DNA of 64,000 nucleotides from Prevotella illustrans (GTDB lineage: Bacteria > Bacteroidota > Bacteroidia > Bacteroidales > Bacteroidaceae), in contig NZ_JAERMS010000005.1 of the NCBI RefSeq assembly GCF_017426725.1, positions 62,001-126,000 on the forward strand. The letters run 5' to 3'. Within the stretch, counting starts at the first letter, position 1; every line of letters starts with the position of its first letter. The notes under the pieces were generated by a model. It had not been told where the DNA came from and searched no databases. It saw nothing but the letters and a program-made list of their open reading frames with translations. Made by a program: the position numbers and the translations under genes. Of this stretch, positions 28,423 through 40,185 are shown in pieces.

Positions 28423-30009
28423 TTATTTCTTATACTGCCCCGCAACATTAGCCATAGTTGCCTCAATGGCTTTCACTGCGTCATCGGTCAATTGACCTTC
28501 AGCCAAACTATCGATAACATCACCATGAGACGAGCGCATAGCATCTAAAAACATACTTTGACAATCGCGGACACTCTCTACGGGAACGTCATGCATCAAT
28601 CCGTGCACGCCACAATAAAGAATGGCAATTTGTTCACCTACAGGCATGGGCCTGTATTGGGGCTGGATGAGTAACTGGTTGTTTTTTCTACCTCGGTCCA
28701 AGGTCATTGCCGTTACGGCATCCATGTCGCTTGAAAATTTAGAGAATGCTTCCAATTCACGGTACTGCGCCATATCCAGTTTCAACGTACCGGCCACTTT
28801 CTTCATACTCTTAATTTGTGCGGAACCACCTACACGAGAAACGGAGATGCCCACGTTAATGGCCGGGCGGAAGCCTTGGTTAAACAGATTTGTCTCCAAA
28901 TAAATCTGACCATCAGTAATTGAAATTACATTCGTTGGGATATAGGCAGAAACGTCGCCGGCTTGCGTCTCTATGATTGGCAAAGCTGTCAACGAACCAC
29001 CACCACGCACATGTCCTTTCATACATGCCGGCAAATCATTCATCTGTTCGGCAATTTCCTGCTGGTTATTGATACGTGCCGCACGTTCCAGCAAGCGAGA
29101 GTGTAGATAGAATACGTCACCGGGATAAGCCTCACGCCCCGAAGGCCGACGCAGAATCAACGACACCTCACGATAGGCGACGGCCTGCTTTGACAAGTCG
29201 TCATAGACGACAAGGGCGCTATAGCCCCGATCACGGAAATACTCACCAATAGCCGCTCCGGCAAAAGGTGCGTAATATTGCATGGCCGCCGGGTCGGCAG
29301 CCGTAGCACTCACGATAATCGAATAAGGTAGGGCGCCATGCTCCTTCAATGTCTGCACTAAGGCTGAAACCGTCGAGGCCTTCTGGCCGATAGCTACATA
29401 AATGCAATACACCGGTTTACCTGCTTCGAAGAAGCTCTTCTGGTTGATGATGGTGTCAACGGCTATCGCCGTCTTACCTGTTTGGCGGTCACCGATAATA
29501 AGTTCACGCTGTCCTCGGCCAATAGGAATCATGGAGTCCACTGCCTTCAAGCCGGTTTGCAAAGGTTCTTTCACCGGTTGACGATAGATAACTCCCGGAG
29601 CCTTACGATCCAACGGCATTTCAAAAGAATCCGCCAAATCGATATCGCCCAATCCATCTATGGGCTGTCCCAAAGGATTGACAACACGTCCAAGAAAATT
29701 GTCGTTCACCCGTATTGAGGCAATACGATGTGTACGTTTTACCGTCTGCCCCTCCTTAATGCCAGCTGTCGGGCCAAGAAGCACGCAACCGATATTGTCT
29801 TCCTCCAAGTTCATCACGATAGCCATCGTACCGTTCTCAAATTCAAGCAACTCACTCGCCTCAACATTACGGAGACCATAGATACGGGCGACACCATCCG
29901 CTACGGTAAGCACGGTACCGACTTCATCAAACTGTTCACCGCTGTTAATGTTCTGGAGCTCATTGAGAAGAACCTCAGACACCTCACTTGGTTTAATTTT
30001 ATCTGACAT
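28423..30009 (-). CDS. atpA: ATP synthase F1 subunit alpha
   Basis: The non-catalytic nucleotide-binding subunit, 528 residues. The P-loop [10 protein letters not shown], the segment [20 protein letters not shown] and the signature around [17 protein letters not shown] are all present. It lies between atpH and atpG with 19-29 bp gaps. Confidence 0.97.
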   Translation of the reverse strand: MSDKIKPSEVSEVLLNELQNINSGEQFDEVGTVLTVADGVARIYGLRNVEASELLEFENGTMAIVMNLEEDNIGCVLLGPTAGIKEGQTVKRTHRIASIRVNDNFLGRVVNPLGQPIDGLGDIDLADSFEMPLDRKAPGVIYRQPVKEPLQTGLKAVDSMIPIGRGQRELIIGDRQTGKTAIAVDTIINQKSFFEAGKPVYCIYVAIGQKASTVSALVQTLKEHGALPYSIIVSATAADPAAMQYYAPFAGAAIGEYFRDRGYSALVVYDDLSKQAVAYREVSLILRRPSGREAYPGDVFYLHSRLLERAARINNQQEIAEQMNDLPACMKGHVRGGGSLTALPIIETQAGDVSAYIPTNVISITDGQIYLETNLFNQGFRPAINVGISVSRVGGSAQIKSMKKVAGTLKLDMAQYRELEAFSKFSSDMDAVTAMTLDRGRKNNQLLIQPQYRPMPVGEQIAILYCGVHGLMHDVPVESVRDCQSMFLDAMRSSHGDVIDSLAEGQLTDDAVKAIEATMANVAGQYKK

Positions 30010-30038
30010 CTTATTATTAATATTCTATTAACAAACAA

Positions 30039-30575
30039 CTATTTCTTAAGTTCTGCCATAATCTTGCGGAGCTTACTTTTGACGCTGGCATCCATACGGT
30101 ATGTATCATATTCAAGGATAAAACCACCAATGATACCTTTATCAATCTCCGTGTTGAATTCTACAGAACCTTTTGTCTTATTCTCTACCAACTGCTTCAT
30201 CCTGCGTTCCATATCTTGGCTGACGACAGTGGCTGTAATAAGTTTACCGCGAGTGATATTCTTATATTTCCTGTAAAGAGTTATATACGATGCAGCCATG
30301 AATTGCAAGGCATTTTCCCTATCCTCTTTCAAAACAAGGGCAATAAACTTTTTTGTAAGCGAGCTTACCCCAGGTCCGCAGGCAATCTCCAAGAGGGCCT
30401 GCTTTTTATCTTTCATGAGCATAGGATTGTCTATCGTAAATCTCAGTTCAGGCACCTCGAAGAAACTCTGAGACAGGATTTGCATATCTCTGTAAAGCTC
30501 ATCTTCCTGCCTGTCGGTCAACCCGGCTTTCAATAAGGCACGGGCATATCGAACTGATATTACACCTAAATCCAT
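30039..30575 (-). CDS. atpH: ATP synthase F1 subunit delta
   Basis: Delta joins the F1 head to the peripheral stalk. The 178-residue protein has the usual length; MDLGVISVRYARALLKAG is the N-terminal helix and GSVEFNTEIDKGIIGGFIL the conserved C-terminal block. It lies 12 bp after atpF. Confidence 0.93.
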   Translation of the reverse strand: MDLGVISVRYARALLKAGLTDRQEDELYRDMQILSQSFFEVPELRFTIDNPMLMKDKKQALLEIACGPGVSSLTKKFIALVLKEDRENALQFMAASYITLYRKYKNITRGKLITATVVSQDMERRMKQLVENKTKGSVEFNTEIDKGIIGGFILEYDTYRMDASVKSKLRKIMAELKK

Positions 30576-30587
30576 AAACTACAAATA

Positions 30588-31106
30588 CTATGCTTTACTT
30601 TCGTTTTGCGAAACATCATCCAGCAGTCGATCTATCAATGCCATCTGAGCCTTGTCGCTTGACAAGTTCTCAGAAAGGACTTTCTCGGCTATCTGAACAC
30701 TGAGTTCAACCACCTGAGCGCGGATTTCTCGTATAGCACTTTGCTTCTCCATTTCTATTTGCTTCTTAGCTTCAGAAATGATTCTGGCACTCTCTTCCTG
30801 TGCTTTTTCCTGTGCCTGTCCCACGATGGAGTCTCGAGTAGTAGCCGCCTCTTTCATTATTTTAGCCTGCTGCTCCCGTGCTTCCTGCAGGAGAGCTTCG
30901 CCTTCCTGTTTAATATGCGCTAACCGCTCTGAAGCCTCATGTGCCTTGCTCAAGCTCCCGTCTATATATTCCTTTCTTTCATCAACCATCTTGATGATTA
31001 CGGGGAAGCCGAAGCGAGTCAGACAGAATAAGACCACCAGAAACGCGATAAGCATCCAAAAAAGGAGACCGAAATCAGGCGTCAATATTGATGGCAAATT
31101 CTCCAT
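30588..31106 (-). CDS. atpF: ATP synthase Fo subunit b
   Basis: The peripheral-stalk subunit: 172 residues with one N-terminal membrane helix (FGLLFWMLIAFLVVLFCL) followed by a long charged coiled coil. It follows atpE by 19 bp. Confidence 0.94.
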   Translation of the reverse strand: MENLPSILTPDFGLLFWMLIAFLVVLFCLTRFGFPVIIKMVDERKEYIDGSLSKAHEASERLAHIKQEGEALLQEAREQQAKIMKEAATTRDSIVGQAQEKAQEESARIISEAKKQIEMEKQSAIREIRAQVVELSVQIAEKVLSENLSSDKAQMALIDRLLDDVSQNESKA

Positions 31107-31125
31107 TCGAATAGATTTCTATTTT

Positions 31126-31386
<261 letters not shown>

Positions 31387-31459
31387 TTATTAATATTTTT
31401 ATTATTTCAGTTATTATTCTTCTAATACCAAGCTATTATAAACATCCAACATCTATCAC

Positions 31460-32512
31460 CTACCCTTCGTGCTCCTGGTGTGCCAAGCCAATAAATACGG
31501 CACTCAACAGTGTAAACACATAAGCCTGTACAAAGGCCACCAAAAGCTCCAAGCAATTCATAAACAACAGCATGATAATACTAAACGCGTTGAGACCGAG
31601 CCCGAAGCCAACACCCATAGACCATCCTAAGAAAATTACACAGGTGAAACTCAAGATAACCGCATGCCCTGCCATCATGTTGGCAAAGAGACGAATCATA
31701 AGCGCGAATGGCTTTGTAAATACGCCGAATAATTCGATAACAGGCATGAGAGGAACGGGAGCCTTCAAAAGCACGGGCACATTCGGCCAAAATATATCTT
31801 TCCAATATTCCTTATTACCAAAAAGATTTATGGCAATCATTGAGCATACCGCCAAAAACAGGGTTATGTTGATGTTTCCCGTCACATTGGCGCCCCCGGG
31901 AAATATAGGGATAAGTCCGATGAGATTGGCTGTGAGGATAAAGAAAAAGACCGTAAGCAAATAGGGAGCAAAACGCTTATAGTGCTTCTCGCCTATTGAT
32001 GATTTAACAACCTCATCATTAATCGTCATCACGATCATCTCCATCGCCCCGACAAAGCCACGGGGAGCCGCGCTCTTCTCATCCTTATTTTTATACCAAC
32101 GGGTACAATAGCCAAAGATACCCAATAAAACAAAGACGACTATCCAAATTTGAGCTACGGTCTTTGTGATACTAAGGTCAAGTGGTCGTGTCGTTGTCCC
32201 GTCCGGCATTTTTTCGTAGATTTTACCATGATGCGCGCCGTCAAAGAAGAAATTTTTGGGTAGCGTTTCCGGCATACAGAAAGTCCAACTTCCCGTTGCA
32301 GAACTCCTCACGATAATCGGCAACGGAATACTGATCGTTTTTCCTTCATAGGTTGCGATATGCCACTCATAATCATCCGACAAGTGCCCCAACACGATTT
32401 CCGATATATTTAGTTCTCCTTCCACGCCATGATGAGCTGCCATGGATTGTAAAGGCAGTAACATCAAAGACAATAAAATCGATAAGAAAAGTATGGATCT
32501 TATTTGTTTCAT
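31460..32512 (-). CDS. atpB: ATP synthase Fo subunit a
   Basis: The stator half-channel subunit, 350 residues, long as in other Bacteroidetes. It begins with a signal-like segment (SILFLSILLSLMLLPLQSMA) and an extra periplasmic domain of about 100 residues before the conserved membrane part. The key arginine is in PFALMIRLFANMMAGH, and LELLVAFVQAYVFTLLSAVF is the last helix. It lies 91 bp before atpE, the largest gap in the operon. Confidence 0.95.
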   Translation of the reverse strand: MKQIRSILFLSILLSLMLLPLQSMAAHHGVEGELNISEIVLGHLSDDYEWHIATYEGKTISIPLPIIVRSSATGSWTFCMPETLPKNFFFDGAHHGKIYEKMPDGTTTRPLDLSITKTVAQIWIVVFVLLGIFGYCTRWYKNKDEKSAAPRGFVGAMEMIVMTINDEVVKSSIGEKHYKRFAPYLLTVFFFILTANLIGLIPIFPGGANVTGNINITLFLAVCSMIAINLFGNKEYWKDIFWPNVPVLLKAPVPLMPVIELFGVFTKPFALMIRLFANMMAGHAVILSFTCVIFLGWSMGVGFGLGLNAFSIIMLLFMNCLELLVAFVQAYVFTLLSAVFIGLAHQEHEG

Positions 32513-32541
32513 CTTATCATTAATTTCATTTGTTGAGGTGT

Positions 32542-32940
32542 TTAATGTTTATTCCGTAAATGGGAAAAGAAGATCGAATGGTGCATCAGTATAACCAAGT
32601 AATAAGGAGCAAAAGACAATAAAAATGCGACCATCCCGGCATGATCGGAAACCAAGTAATAGATAAACAGTAACAGCAAAGCTAACAGGAATCTAAAACC
32701 GGAGACTGCCATAAAGAAGGTTGCCCTTGTATTGTCTGCCTTATCTTCTATCCTTTGCCACATACATGCGTCGCCTATCTCTACGACGAGAGCAAAACAC
32801 ATACTGACAAGGATGGGAGTTAATCGCAATTCGGCATTAAATAATTGATAAGCAAGTAACTCCAGCAAAAACAGTCCAAAGACAAGTTCCAATGTCTGTT
32901 TGAGATATTTTCTACTTACTGATTTTAATCCGGCCATCAT
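32542..32940 (-). CDS. AtpI-like membrane protein of the atp operon
   Basis: A 132-residue protein with about four hydrophobic segments, placed between atpC and atpB. That position and topology suggest an AtpI-like helper for c-ring or Fo assembly, but sequence similarity to AtpI cannot be judged by eye. Conserved small membrane proteins are usual here in Bacteroidales atp operons. Confidence 0.6.
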   Translation of the reverse strand: MMAGLKSVSRKYLKQTLELVFGLFLLELLAYQLFNAELRLTPILVSMCFALVVEIGDACMWQRIEDKADNTRATFFMAVSGFRFLLALLLLFIYYLVSDHAGMVAFLLSFAPYYLVILMHHSIFFSHLRNKH

Positions 32941-32955
32941 TCCACCAAATACTTC

Positions 32956-33198
32956 CTACAATTCTACACACAAACGAACCTCATTCTTTTGAACCTCGAC
33001 AAATCCTCCCAGAATTTCTAACCGAGACTCATCCGTACCGGAAAGCTTGCAAGCTACCGTACCTTTTTCCAAAGAAGAAATGATAGGCGCGTGATTCTCC
33101 AATATTTCAAACTCACCCAAGGAGCCGGGGACCACAACACTTTTCACTTTTCCGGTAAAAAGGATTCTCTCGGGAGACACGATTTTCAACTGTAACAT
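32956..33198 (-). CDS. atpC: ATP synthase F1 subunit epsilon, short form
   Basis: Only 80 residues, against about 135 in E. coli. It keeps the N-terminal beta-sandwich (LKIVSPERILFTGKVKSVVV, NHAPIISSLEKGTV) and ends before the two C-terminal helices that inhibit ATP hydrolysis in many bacteria. Short epsilon subunits are typical of this phylum. It follows atpD by 45 bp. Confidence 0.93.
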   Translation of the reverse strand: MLQLKIVSPERILFTGKVKSVVVPGSLGEFEILENHAPIISSLEKGTVACKLSGTDESRLEILGGFVEVQKNEVRLCVEL

Positions 33199-33243
33199 AA
33201 ACGCTTATTTAAAAGTTTGATTCGTATAAAACCTTATAAGCGC

Positions 33244-34773
<1,530 letters not shown>

Positions 34774-34813
34774 CTATTAATTTTAATGTTAACTTTCGAA
34801 AATAATAGTATAG

Positions 34814-34845
34814 CAAAAGTAAAAATAAATGTCGAATCCCACAAA
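34814..34845 (-). promoter_or_regulatory. atp operon promoter
   Basis: Minus strand: TTTG at 34842-34845, 20 bp, TACTTTTG at 34814-34821, about 43 bp before atpD. Confidence 0.7.
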
Positions 34846-34895
34846 ACAATTGGGAACTTTAGACAAATTATTGATTACTTTAATACCTTTTAATA

Positions 34896-35873
34896 TTATA
34901 TACTCAACTCGTCAAGCACCTTTATCAGCTTCCTGTCAAAAGGCTTATCACTGCGGATAGCTTCACTCAATGGCACGTAAACCACCTCGTTGTTTCTCAC
35001 GCCTACCATGATGTTACGCTGTCCTTGCAGAATAGCCTCTATGGCACCTACACCCGTACGGCTGGCCAGAATGCGGTCACGGGCCGTCGGGCGCCCGCCA
35101 CGCTGCAAATGTCCCAAAATAGAAACACGTACGTCGTATTCGGGAAATTCTTTCTTCACACGATCTGCATAATAAAGAGCGCCACATTTAGGACTTTCGC
35201 TGACAATCACGATACAACTCTTCTTACTCTTACGGATTCCCCGCTCCATAAACTGGGCCAACTGGTCTACATCCGTACTGTCCTCGGGAATAATCGCGGC
35301 TTCCGCGCCTGATGCGATGGCGGAGTTTTGGGCAAGAAAGCCCGCGTCACGCCCCATCACTTCAACAAAGAAAATGCGCTCGTGGCTCTGCGCTGTGTCA
35401 CGAATACGGTCTACGCATTCCACGATTGTATTCATCGTCGTGTCATAACCGATCGTATTATCCGTTCCGTAGAGGTCGTTGTCAATAGTTCCCGGCAAAC
35501 CGATACAGCAGATATCATACTCGCGGGCAAACTCCATGGCACCGGTCAGCGAACCGTTACCACCAATCACGACCAAAGCATCGATTTCCTGCTTTTGAAT
35601 GTTCTCAAAAGCCTTCTGCCGCCCCTCGGGCGTCATGAAGTCCTTACTGCGTGCCGTCTTCAACATCGTACCGCCGGTACCGATAATTCCGCTGACGTTT
35701 TCTGTCGTAAAGGATTTAATTTCATTATTGATTAATCCGTCATAACCTCTATAGATGGCCTTTATGTGAAAGCCATTGTAAATTCCTGCACGCGTCACGG
35801 CCCTAATGGCGGCATTCATTCCGGGAGCGTCACCTCCCGATGTCAGAATCCCTATCGTTTTTATCTTTACCAT
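34896..35873 (-). CDS. pfkA: 6-phosphofructokinase
   Basis: PfkA phosphorylates fructose-6-phosphate in glycolysis. The 325-residue protein has [23 protein letters not shown] (catalytic Asp131) and [14 protein letters not shown]. The nucleotide-site motif reads GGNGS, not the usual GGDGS: residue 106 is Asn (codon AAC) where E. coli PfkA has Asp103, a magnesium ligand. The Gly after it argues for ATP rather than pyrophosphate as donor. It follows pyk by 12 bp, forming a glycolytic pair. Confidence 0.93.
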   Translation of the reverse strand: MVKIKTIGILTSGGDAPGMNAAIRAVTRAGIYNGFHIKAIYRGYDGLINNEIKSFTTENVSGIIGTGGTMLKTARSKDFMTPEGRQKAFENIQKQEIDALVVIGGNGSLTGAMEFAREYDICCIGLPGTIDNDLYGTDNTIGYDTTMNTIVECVDRIRDTAQSHERIFFVEVMGRDAGFLAQNSAIASGAEAAIIPEDSTDVDQLAQFMERGIRKSKKSCIVIVSESPKCGALYYADRVKKEFPEYDVRVSILGHLQRGGRPTARDRILASRTGVGAIEAILQGQRNIMVGVRNNEVVYVPLSEAIRSDKPFDRKLIKVLDELSI

Positions 35874-35885
35874 AATATATAAACC

Positions 35886-37337
35886 TTATTTCCTTACCCT
35901 TTCATCAGGCAGATGGAACTGATAGCGACGTTCAAACACCTCTTTCACCTTATTGATTTCCAAGAATGTAGTGCCGCCACCTTCTCCAAGACTACCGCTC
36001 AGATACGCGATCTTATCCGTCAACTCTATATATCCCTTCTGCCGCAGCATACGCAATGCGGCAAAAAACATATACTGTGAAGACACATGCTCTTTCTGGT
36101 AAATTGGAATCACGCCGTAACTCAAGTTCAACCAGCGTTGTGTCTTCTCTTTATAGCAGATGGCCAACACCGGAACAGGACCGCGGAAAGCGGCCAGATT
36201 GCGGGCCGTCTGCCCCGTCTCGCTGTCTGTGATGATACCGGCCACACCCATTTTCTGAGTTGCTTCTATGGCCGCGTGCGCCAAAAACTCTTTCTGATCG
36301 CAATCGGGAGATATCGGTATGGCGATATCGTTCTCTCGCGCCTTGTCTTTCTCGGCCTCTTCCGCTATCCGTGCCATGGTCTGCACAGCCTCCAGCGGAT
36401 ACTTGCCACTGGCGGTCTCGCCACTCAACATCAACGCGTCGGTTCGATAATAAATGGCATTGGCGATATCTGTTACTTCCGCACGGGTAGGTCTGGGATT
36501 GTTAATCATCGTATGAAGCATTTGCGTAGCCACGATGACGGGTCGCTTCTTCAATACGCATTTCCGGATAATCTGGCGCTGAATGCCGGGGATCGTCTCT
36601 ATGGGCACCTCGATACCCAAATCCCCGCGCGCGATCATGATTCCGTAGCAGGCATCGATAATTTCATCTATATTGTCTACTCCTTCCTGATTCTCTATCT
36701 TTGAAATTATCTTAATATCACTTCCATGCGTGTCCAATATATCTTGAACGGCCTTCACGTCTGTCGCGTTTCTTACAAACGAGTGAGCGATGAAATCGAC
36801 ATCCAGTTCTATCGCCAACAGAATATTCCTTTTATCTTTTTCCGTAAGTGTAGGAAGATCAATATGTTCTCCGGGCACATTCACACTTTTATGCGCTCCC
36901 AGCATTCCGTCGTTCTTAACCTTGGCTATCAGCATGGGGCCTTCATTTTCCATCACCTCCATATCCAGTTCGCCGTCGTCAAAGAGCAGGTGGTCACCCA
37001 CTTTCACGTCCTTGCAGATATCTACATAAGAAACATTGATTATGTCGTGTGAAGTTTCCATTTCAGGACGACCGAATATCTTCACGACGTCGCCTATAGA
37101 ATAATGTATAGGCGCGGCCACTCCCGTAGTCCTCACTTCAGGCCCCTTGGTATCAATCATGATACCGATATGTGGAGATACGGCCCGAACATTCGCCACA
37201 ATCAGCCTGATTCCGTCGGGAGTGGCATGAGCCGTGTTGATTCTTACAACGTTCATTCCCGCAAAGAACAGTTTACGGATAAATTCCTGATCACATCGGC
37301 GGTCACTAATCGAAGCTACGATCTTGGTTTGTTTCAT
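35886..37337 (-). CDS. pyk: Pyruvate kinase
   Basis: Converts phosphoenolpyruvate and ADP to pyruvate and ATP. The 483-residue protein has DTKGPEVRT, the active-site lysine region KIISKIENQEGVDNI, GIMIARGDLGIEVPIE, and RPTRAEVTDIANA. Length is normal. It is co-directional with pfkA downstream. Confidence 0.96.
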   Translation of the reverse strand: MKQTKIVASISDRRCDQEFIRKLFFAGMNVVRINTAHATPDGIRLIVANVRAVSPHIGIMIDTKGPEVRTTGVAAPIHYSIGDVVKIFGRPEMETSHDIINVSYVDICKDVKVGDHLLFDDGELDMEVMENEGPMLIAKVKNDGMLGAHKSVNVPGEHIDLPTLTEKDKRNILLAIELDVDFIAHSFVRNATDVKAVQDILDTHGSDIKIISKIENQEGVDNIDEIIDACYGIMIARGDLGIEVPIETIPGIQRQIIRKCVLKKRPVIVATQMLHTMINNPRPTRAEVTDIANAIYYRTDALMLSGETASGKYPLEAVQTMARIAEEAEKDKARENDIAIPISPDCDQKEFLAHAAIEATQKMGVAGIITDSETGQTARNLAAFRGPVPVLAICYKEKTQRWLNLSYGVIPIYQKEHVSSQYMFFAALRMLRQKGYIELTDKIAYLSGSLGEGGGTTFLEINKVKEVFERRYQFHLPDERVRK

Positions 37338-37456
37338 ACGAAAACTCTATCTTTTATCTTTTGCAAAGATACAAAATTAATCATACTTCATTCTTTTTTA
37401 AAAGATAAAATATTGAAATTACAACCGCCAAGATGGCTGAGGAGAGACCAAACACG

Positions 37457-38737
37457 TTATTTTTCAGACGACAATGTAGGCCATCGCAAGTTAAACCTAC
37501 CCAACATCGTTTTCCATGTCGCGTCATTCACGCCGGGCGCATACTCCCAACGCTTCTCCATACAATTTTGTTGCATCCGCGCACGTAGGTCTTCATCTTG
37601 ACAAAGGCGTACCAACTCGTTGCCAAACATGGCCCAATTATTTTTCTCCACGCATATTCCCGCGGCGTGTTCGCCCTCGCCTATCATCGCGGCTACCCCC
37701 TGACAACAATTAAAAGCCACCGGAACGACGCCATTGTTCTGCGCTTCCTCTATTGCCAATGGCCATCCTTCGTAAGAAGAGGGCAAGCACAATACGGCCG
37801 CGTCATCATACACTTTTTGGGTGTTGGCGGTATATCCCATCAACTTCACGCGTGGAATGCAATACTTATCAATACGGTTTTGCAACATATTCTCCACCCT
37901 GCCCGTGCCATGGAAACGCAGTTCCCAATCGGGTAACCGGGGCGCAACGCGACGCCAAAGATTTAACAAAAGGTCCACTTGCTTATCGGCCAGACTCAAA
38001 CGACCAACAAAAACAATCTGCTTTTTCTTTTCTATCTTTGCTTCTCCGTTAATGGGTAAAGTGTTGATAAATGAATAAATACGGGATTGTTCCTCTGAAT
38101 CGAGCGCAAAAAGTCGTATCCATTCCTGCCTGTAACATTCGTGCAGCACGATAAGTCCATTGACACTACGGAAACAACGCAGGTAAACCTCACGCAGTTG
38201 CTTTATCGCCCTGCCGCGCTGAAATAAATATTTAGGACGCCACAGCAAATTAACCTCTATCCATCGTCCCACAGACATACGCGCTCGGGCAGCTTTTCCG
38301 GCTACTTTATTAATGATTTCCCACATCGGAGGCAGGTGCTGCCAATACACATAATGGCAACGTGGTGTTTGCTGACGCAACATGGCAGGCACAACCACAT
38401 ACTTGGTTTCGGCGTTAATAAACAAGATACGAATATCTCTTCGGTTTATCTCGTCGCTCAGCAATGCTACATTCTCGTCAGAAAAGCAATCATAACTCAT
38501 CACGTCATGAGGAAGTGTGATGATTTCACCACAAGGAAGCCTGTTCTTTTCTGCTTTGTCGACTTCCGAAACAAAAAAGGTTGAGGTTACTCCACGCTTA
38601 TCAAAAAAGTCTGCGGAACGTAATGAGACCATCTCTGCTCCTCCATCAAAAAGTCGTTCCTGCAAAAAGCCAACATGCAACAAATCTTCTTTTTCGCTTC
38701 CTTCTACATTTACATCTTGCTGAATATCACATTTCAT
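37457..38737 (-). CDS. Glycosyltransferase, GT4-like
   Basis: A 426-residue protein whose C-terminal half has the GT-B pattern of family 4 transferases: IVFVGRLSLADKQVDLLLNLW, then LPDWELRFHGTG, VKLMGYTANTQKVYDDAAVL and CLPSSYEGWPLAIEEAQNNG with the acidic sugar-nucleotide contact. The donor and acceptor are not known; polysaccharide or lipid glycosylation is likely. It is not in a recognisable capsule cluster. Its 5' leader is nearly identical to that of the lipoprotein gene at 40186-40659. Confidence 0.82.
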   Translation of the reverse strand: MKCDIQQDVNVEGSEKEDLLHVGFLQERLFDGGAEMVSLRSADFFDKRGVTSTFFVSEVDKAEKNRLPCGEIITLPHDVMSYDCFSDENVALLSDEINRRDIRILFINAETKYVVVPAMLRQQTPRCHYVYWQHLPPMWEIINKVAGKAARARMSVGRWIEVNLLWRPKYLFQRGRAIKQLREVYLRCFRSVNGLIVLHECYRQEWIRLFALDSEEQSRIYSFINTLPINGEAKIEKKKQIVFVGRLSLADKQVDLLLNLWRRVAPRLPDWELRFHGTGRVENMLQNRIDKYCIPRVKLMGYTANTQKVYDDAAVLCLPSSYEGWPLAIEEAQNNGVVPVAFNCCQGVAAMIGEGEHAAGICVEKNNWAMFGNELVRLCQDEDLRARMQQNCMEKRWEYAPGVNDATWKTMLGRFNLRWPTLSSEK

Positions 38738-38778
38738 ACTTTCATTTATTACGTTTTGATTCTCTTATTTGCCGACCC

Positions 38779-38876
38779 AATAAGTATTTTTAAAGACAAA
38801 AACACTTCAACGTGGCCTGGGAACACAATTACTGTTTCACTTTACACCGTGATATTAGGCAAAGATAATAATAAAA
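38779..38876 (-). ncRNA. Structured leader L, upstream of the glycosyltransferase gene
   Basis: About 98 bp nearly identical (roughly 90 percent) to 40695-40793. On the minus strand it starts at a -7 box (TATCTTTG, 38860-38867), so it corresponds to the 5' end of the mRNA. Near its end, 38782-38807 forms a hairpin with a stem of about 10 bp and a loop of 6 nt; one position that is G-C in the other copy is G-U here, so pairing is kept. The glycosyltransferase ATG follows after 41 bp. Confidence 0.6.
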
Positions 38877-38981
38877 TTAATGTATTGGCCACCAAACTGT
38901 AATAATCGACAAAATCCTCATCATAGTTTTTGTTTGCCAAATATGATTTATGTTGCAAATATAGTTGTTATATTTAGCAAT

Positions 38982-39444
38982 TTAAATAACATCAAAAGAA
39001 ACGATTCTATCAATTTTGTAAATACCATTTTCAATACGAATTTCCAACAATATAAGAACAGTCTCTTTTACAGGCTTATGATTTATATCACTGTCAAGAA
39101 TTTGATATGACACCTTATATCTCTTATTGTTTATTTTGCATATACAAAGAGACTTTTTTAATTATATCGAGATCTTCAGAGCTAACCAACCCCATAAAAT
39201 CATCCCATCCTCTACCATTTATACGAATATTTTTAATATATTCTCGAAAAAACGACTTAGTACAATATTTTTGTACTAAAGAATCTTGTGTATGATACAT
39301 CTCCTCATCGTTTTTATACAGATAAGAGGAATTATATTCTACATAGAACGTTCGCAACCTATCTTCTATGCCTTCGACATTTTGTGCTTTTACACAATAA
39401 GAAGAACTCAATAGAATCAGAAATAACAAAAATTGCTTTACCAT
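38982..39444 (-). pseudogene. Frameshifted DUF3828-like secreted protein gene
   Basis: The first part encodes a signal peptide (MVKQFLLFLILLSSSYCVKA) and a domain similar to the next gene upstream, but stops at 39124. The reading frame shifted by one base stays open from there to 38982 and encodes about 50 residues (RYKVSYQILDSDI, then IENGIYKIDRIV) that match the C-terminal part of the neighbour (YHVSYVTNMEDP, SGYKIDDVTD). A single-base change, probably in the A6 run near 39150, explains this. It is either a decayed immunity-type gene or a sequencing error. Confidence 0.7.
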
Positions 39445-39534
39445 CTGAATATTGAAAAATTATTATGTTGTTTATATTGAGGATTGGAGCCAGATTTCTT
39501 TCATTCCGTTCTCATCCATAACGGAGAGCGATCT

Positions 39535-40005
39535 CTACAGATCAGGATTTGTAAGGTCTGTAACATCATCTATCTTATAGCCACTTTTTTCTTTTGTCAA
39601 CTTCACGCAGAGGACAATGTTATATACTTTCATTTTACCTCTTGGATCTTCCATATTCGTAACATAAGAAACATGATATACATTATCTGATATTTTCTTG
39701 ATTCTCATGGTTGTGAGTGAGTTTTTGTCCATCGTCCAATCTGTCGTTATAAAATCATGATCCAGTCCTATTCTTCGTTGTTCCGCAAGCAATTCTTTCT
39801 TGAACTTCATTGAACAATACTGTCTGTATAACGCAGCAAGTCCGGTTTTTACTTTATGGGGATCGTATTCATATCTCCAAATACTATCATTCTTGGCATA
39901 CATCGCTTTGATGAGCAGAACTTTTTTTTCTTCTTGGCTGCTAAAAGAAAGAACAGTAAGAGAGAAAAATGTAAAACAAAACAAGAAAAACGTTTTCATA
40001 TTCAT
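39535..40005 (-). CDS. DUF3828-like secreted protein
   Basis: A 156-residue protein with signal peptide (MKTFFLFCFTFFSLTVLSFS; the ATG two codons upstream is also possible). The mature part includes ALYRQYCSMKFKKELL and ends SGYKIDDVTDLTNPDL, a pattern of the DUF3828 group. Its start codon overlaps the stop of an Rhs remnant (ATGA), which is how toxin and immunity genes are often arranged, so an immunity role is possible but not shown. It is a paralogue of the frameshifted gene downstream. Confidence 0.6.
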   Translation of the reverse strand: MNMKTFFLFCFTFFSLTVLSFSSQEEKKVLLIKAMYAKNDSIWRYEYDPHKVKTGLAALYRQYCSMKFKKELLAEQRRIGLDHDFITTDWTMDKNSLTTMRIKKISDNVYHVSYVTNMEDPRGKMKVYNIVLCVKLTKEKSGYKIDDVTDLTNPDL

Positions 40006-40150
40006 ATTATTATTTGATAAAAGTTATAGCGGTTGAAACTTTGGCTATTGTCAGGCAACTGCACATAGTTATCGGGGCTGAAGAAGCGACCGAGAACCGG
40101 ATCATACAAGCGACCATTCATGTTGTAATAACTTGGTAAGTCCCTGAAAA
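40002..40150 (-). pseudogene. Rhs core-domain remnant
   Basis: The minus-strand frame encodes YYNMNGRLYDPVLGRFFSPD and then NYVQLPDNSQSFNRYNF, the hallmark end of the Rhs-repeat-associated core. It is cut off just after this and ends in TGA at 40002-40004. There is no start codon and no toxin domain. It is what is left of an Rhs effector gene after deletion. Confidence 0.8.
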
Positions 40151-40185
40151 TGTTATTTATTCTCTGAGATTTAGTAATTATAATT

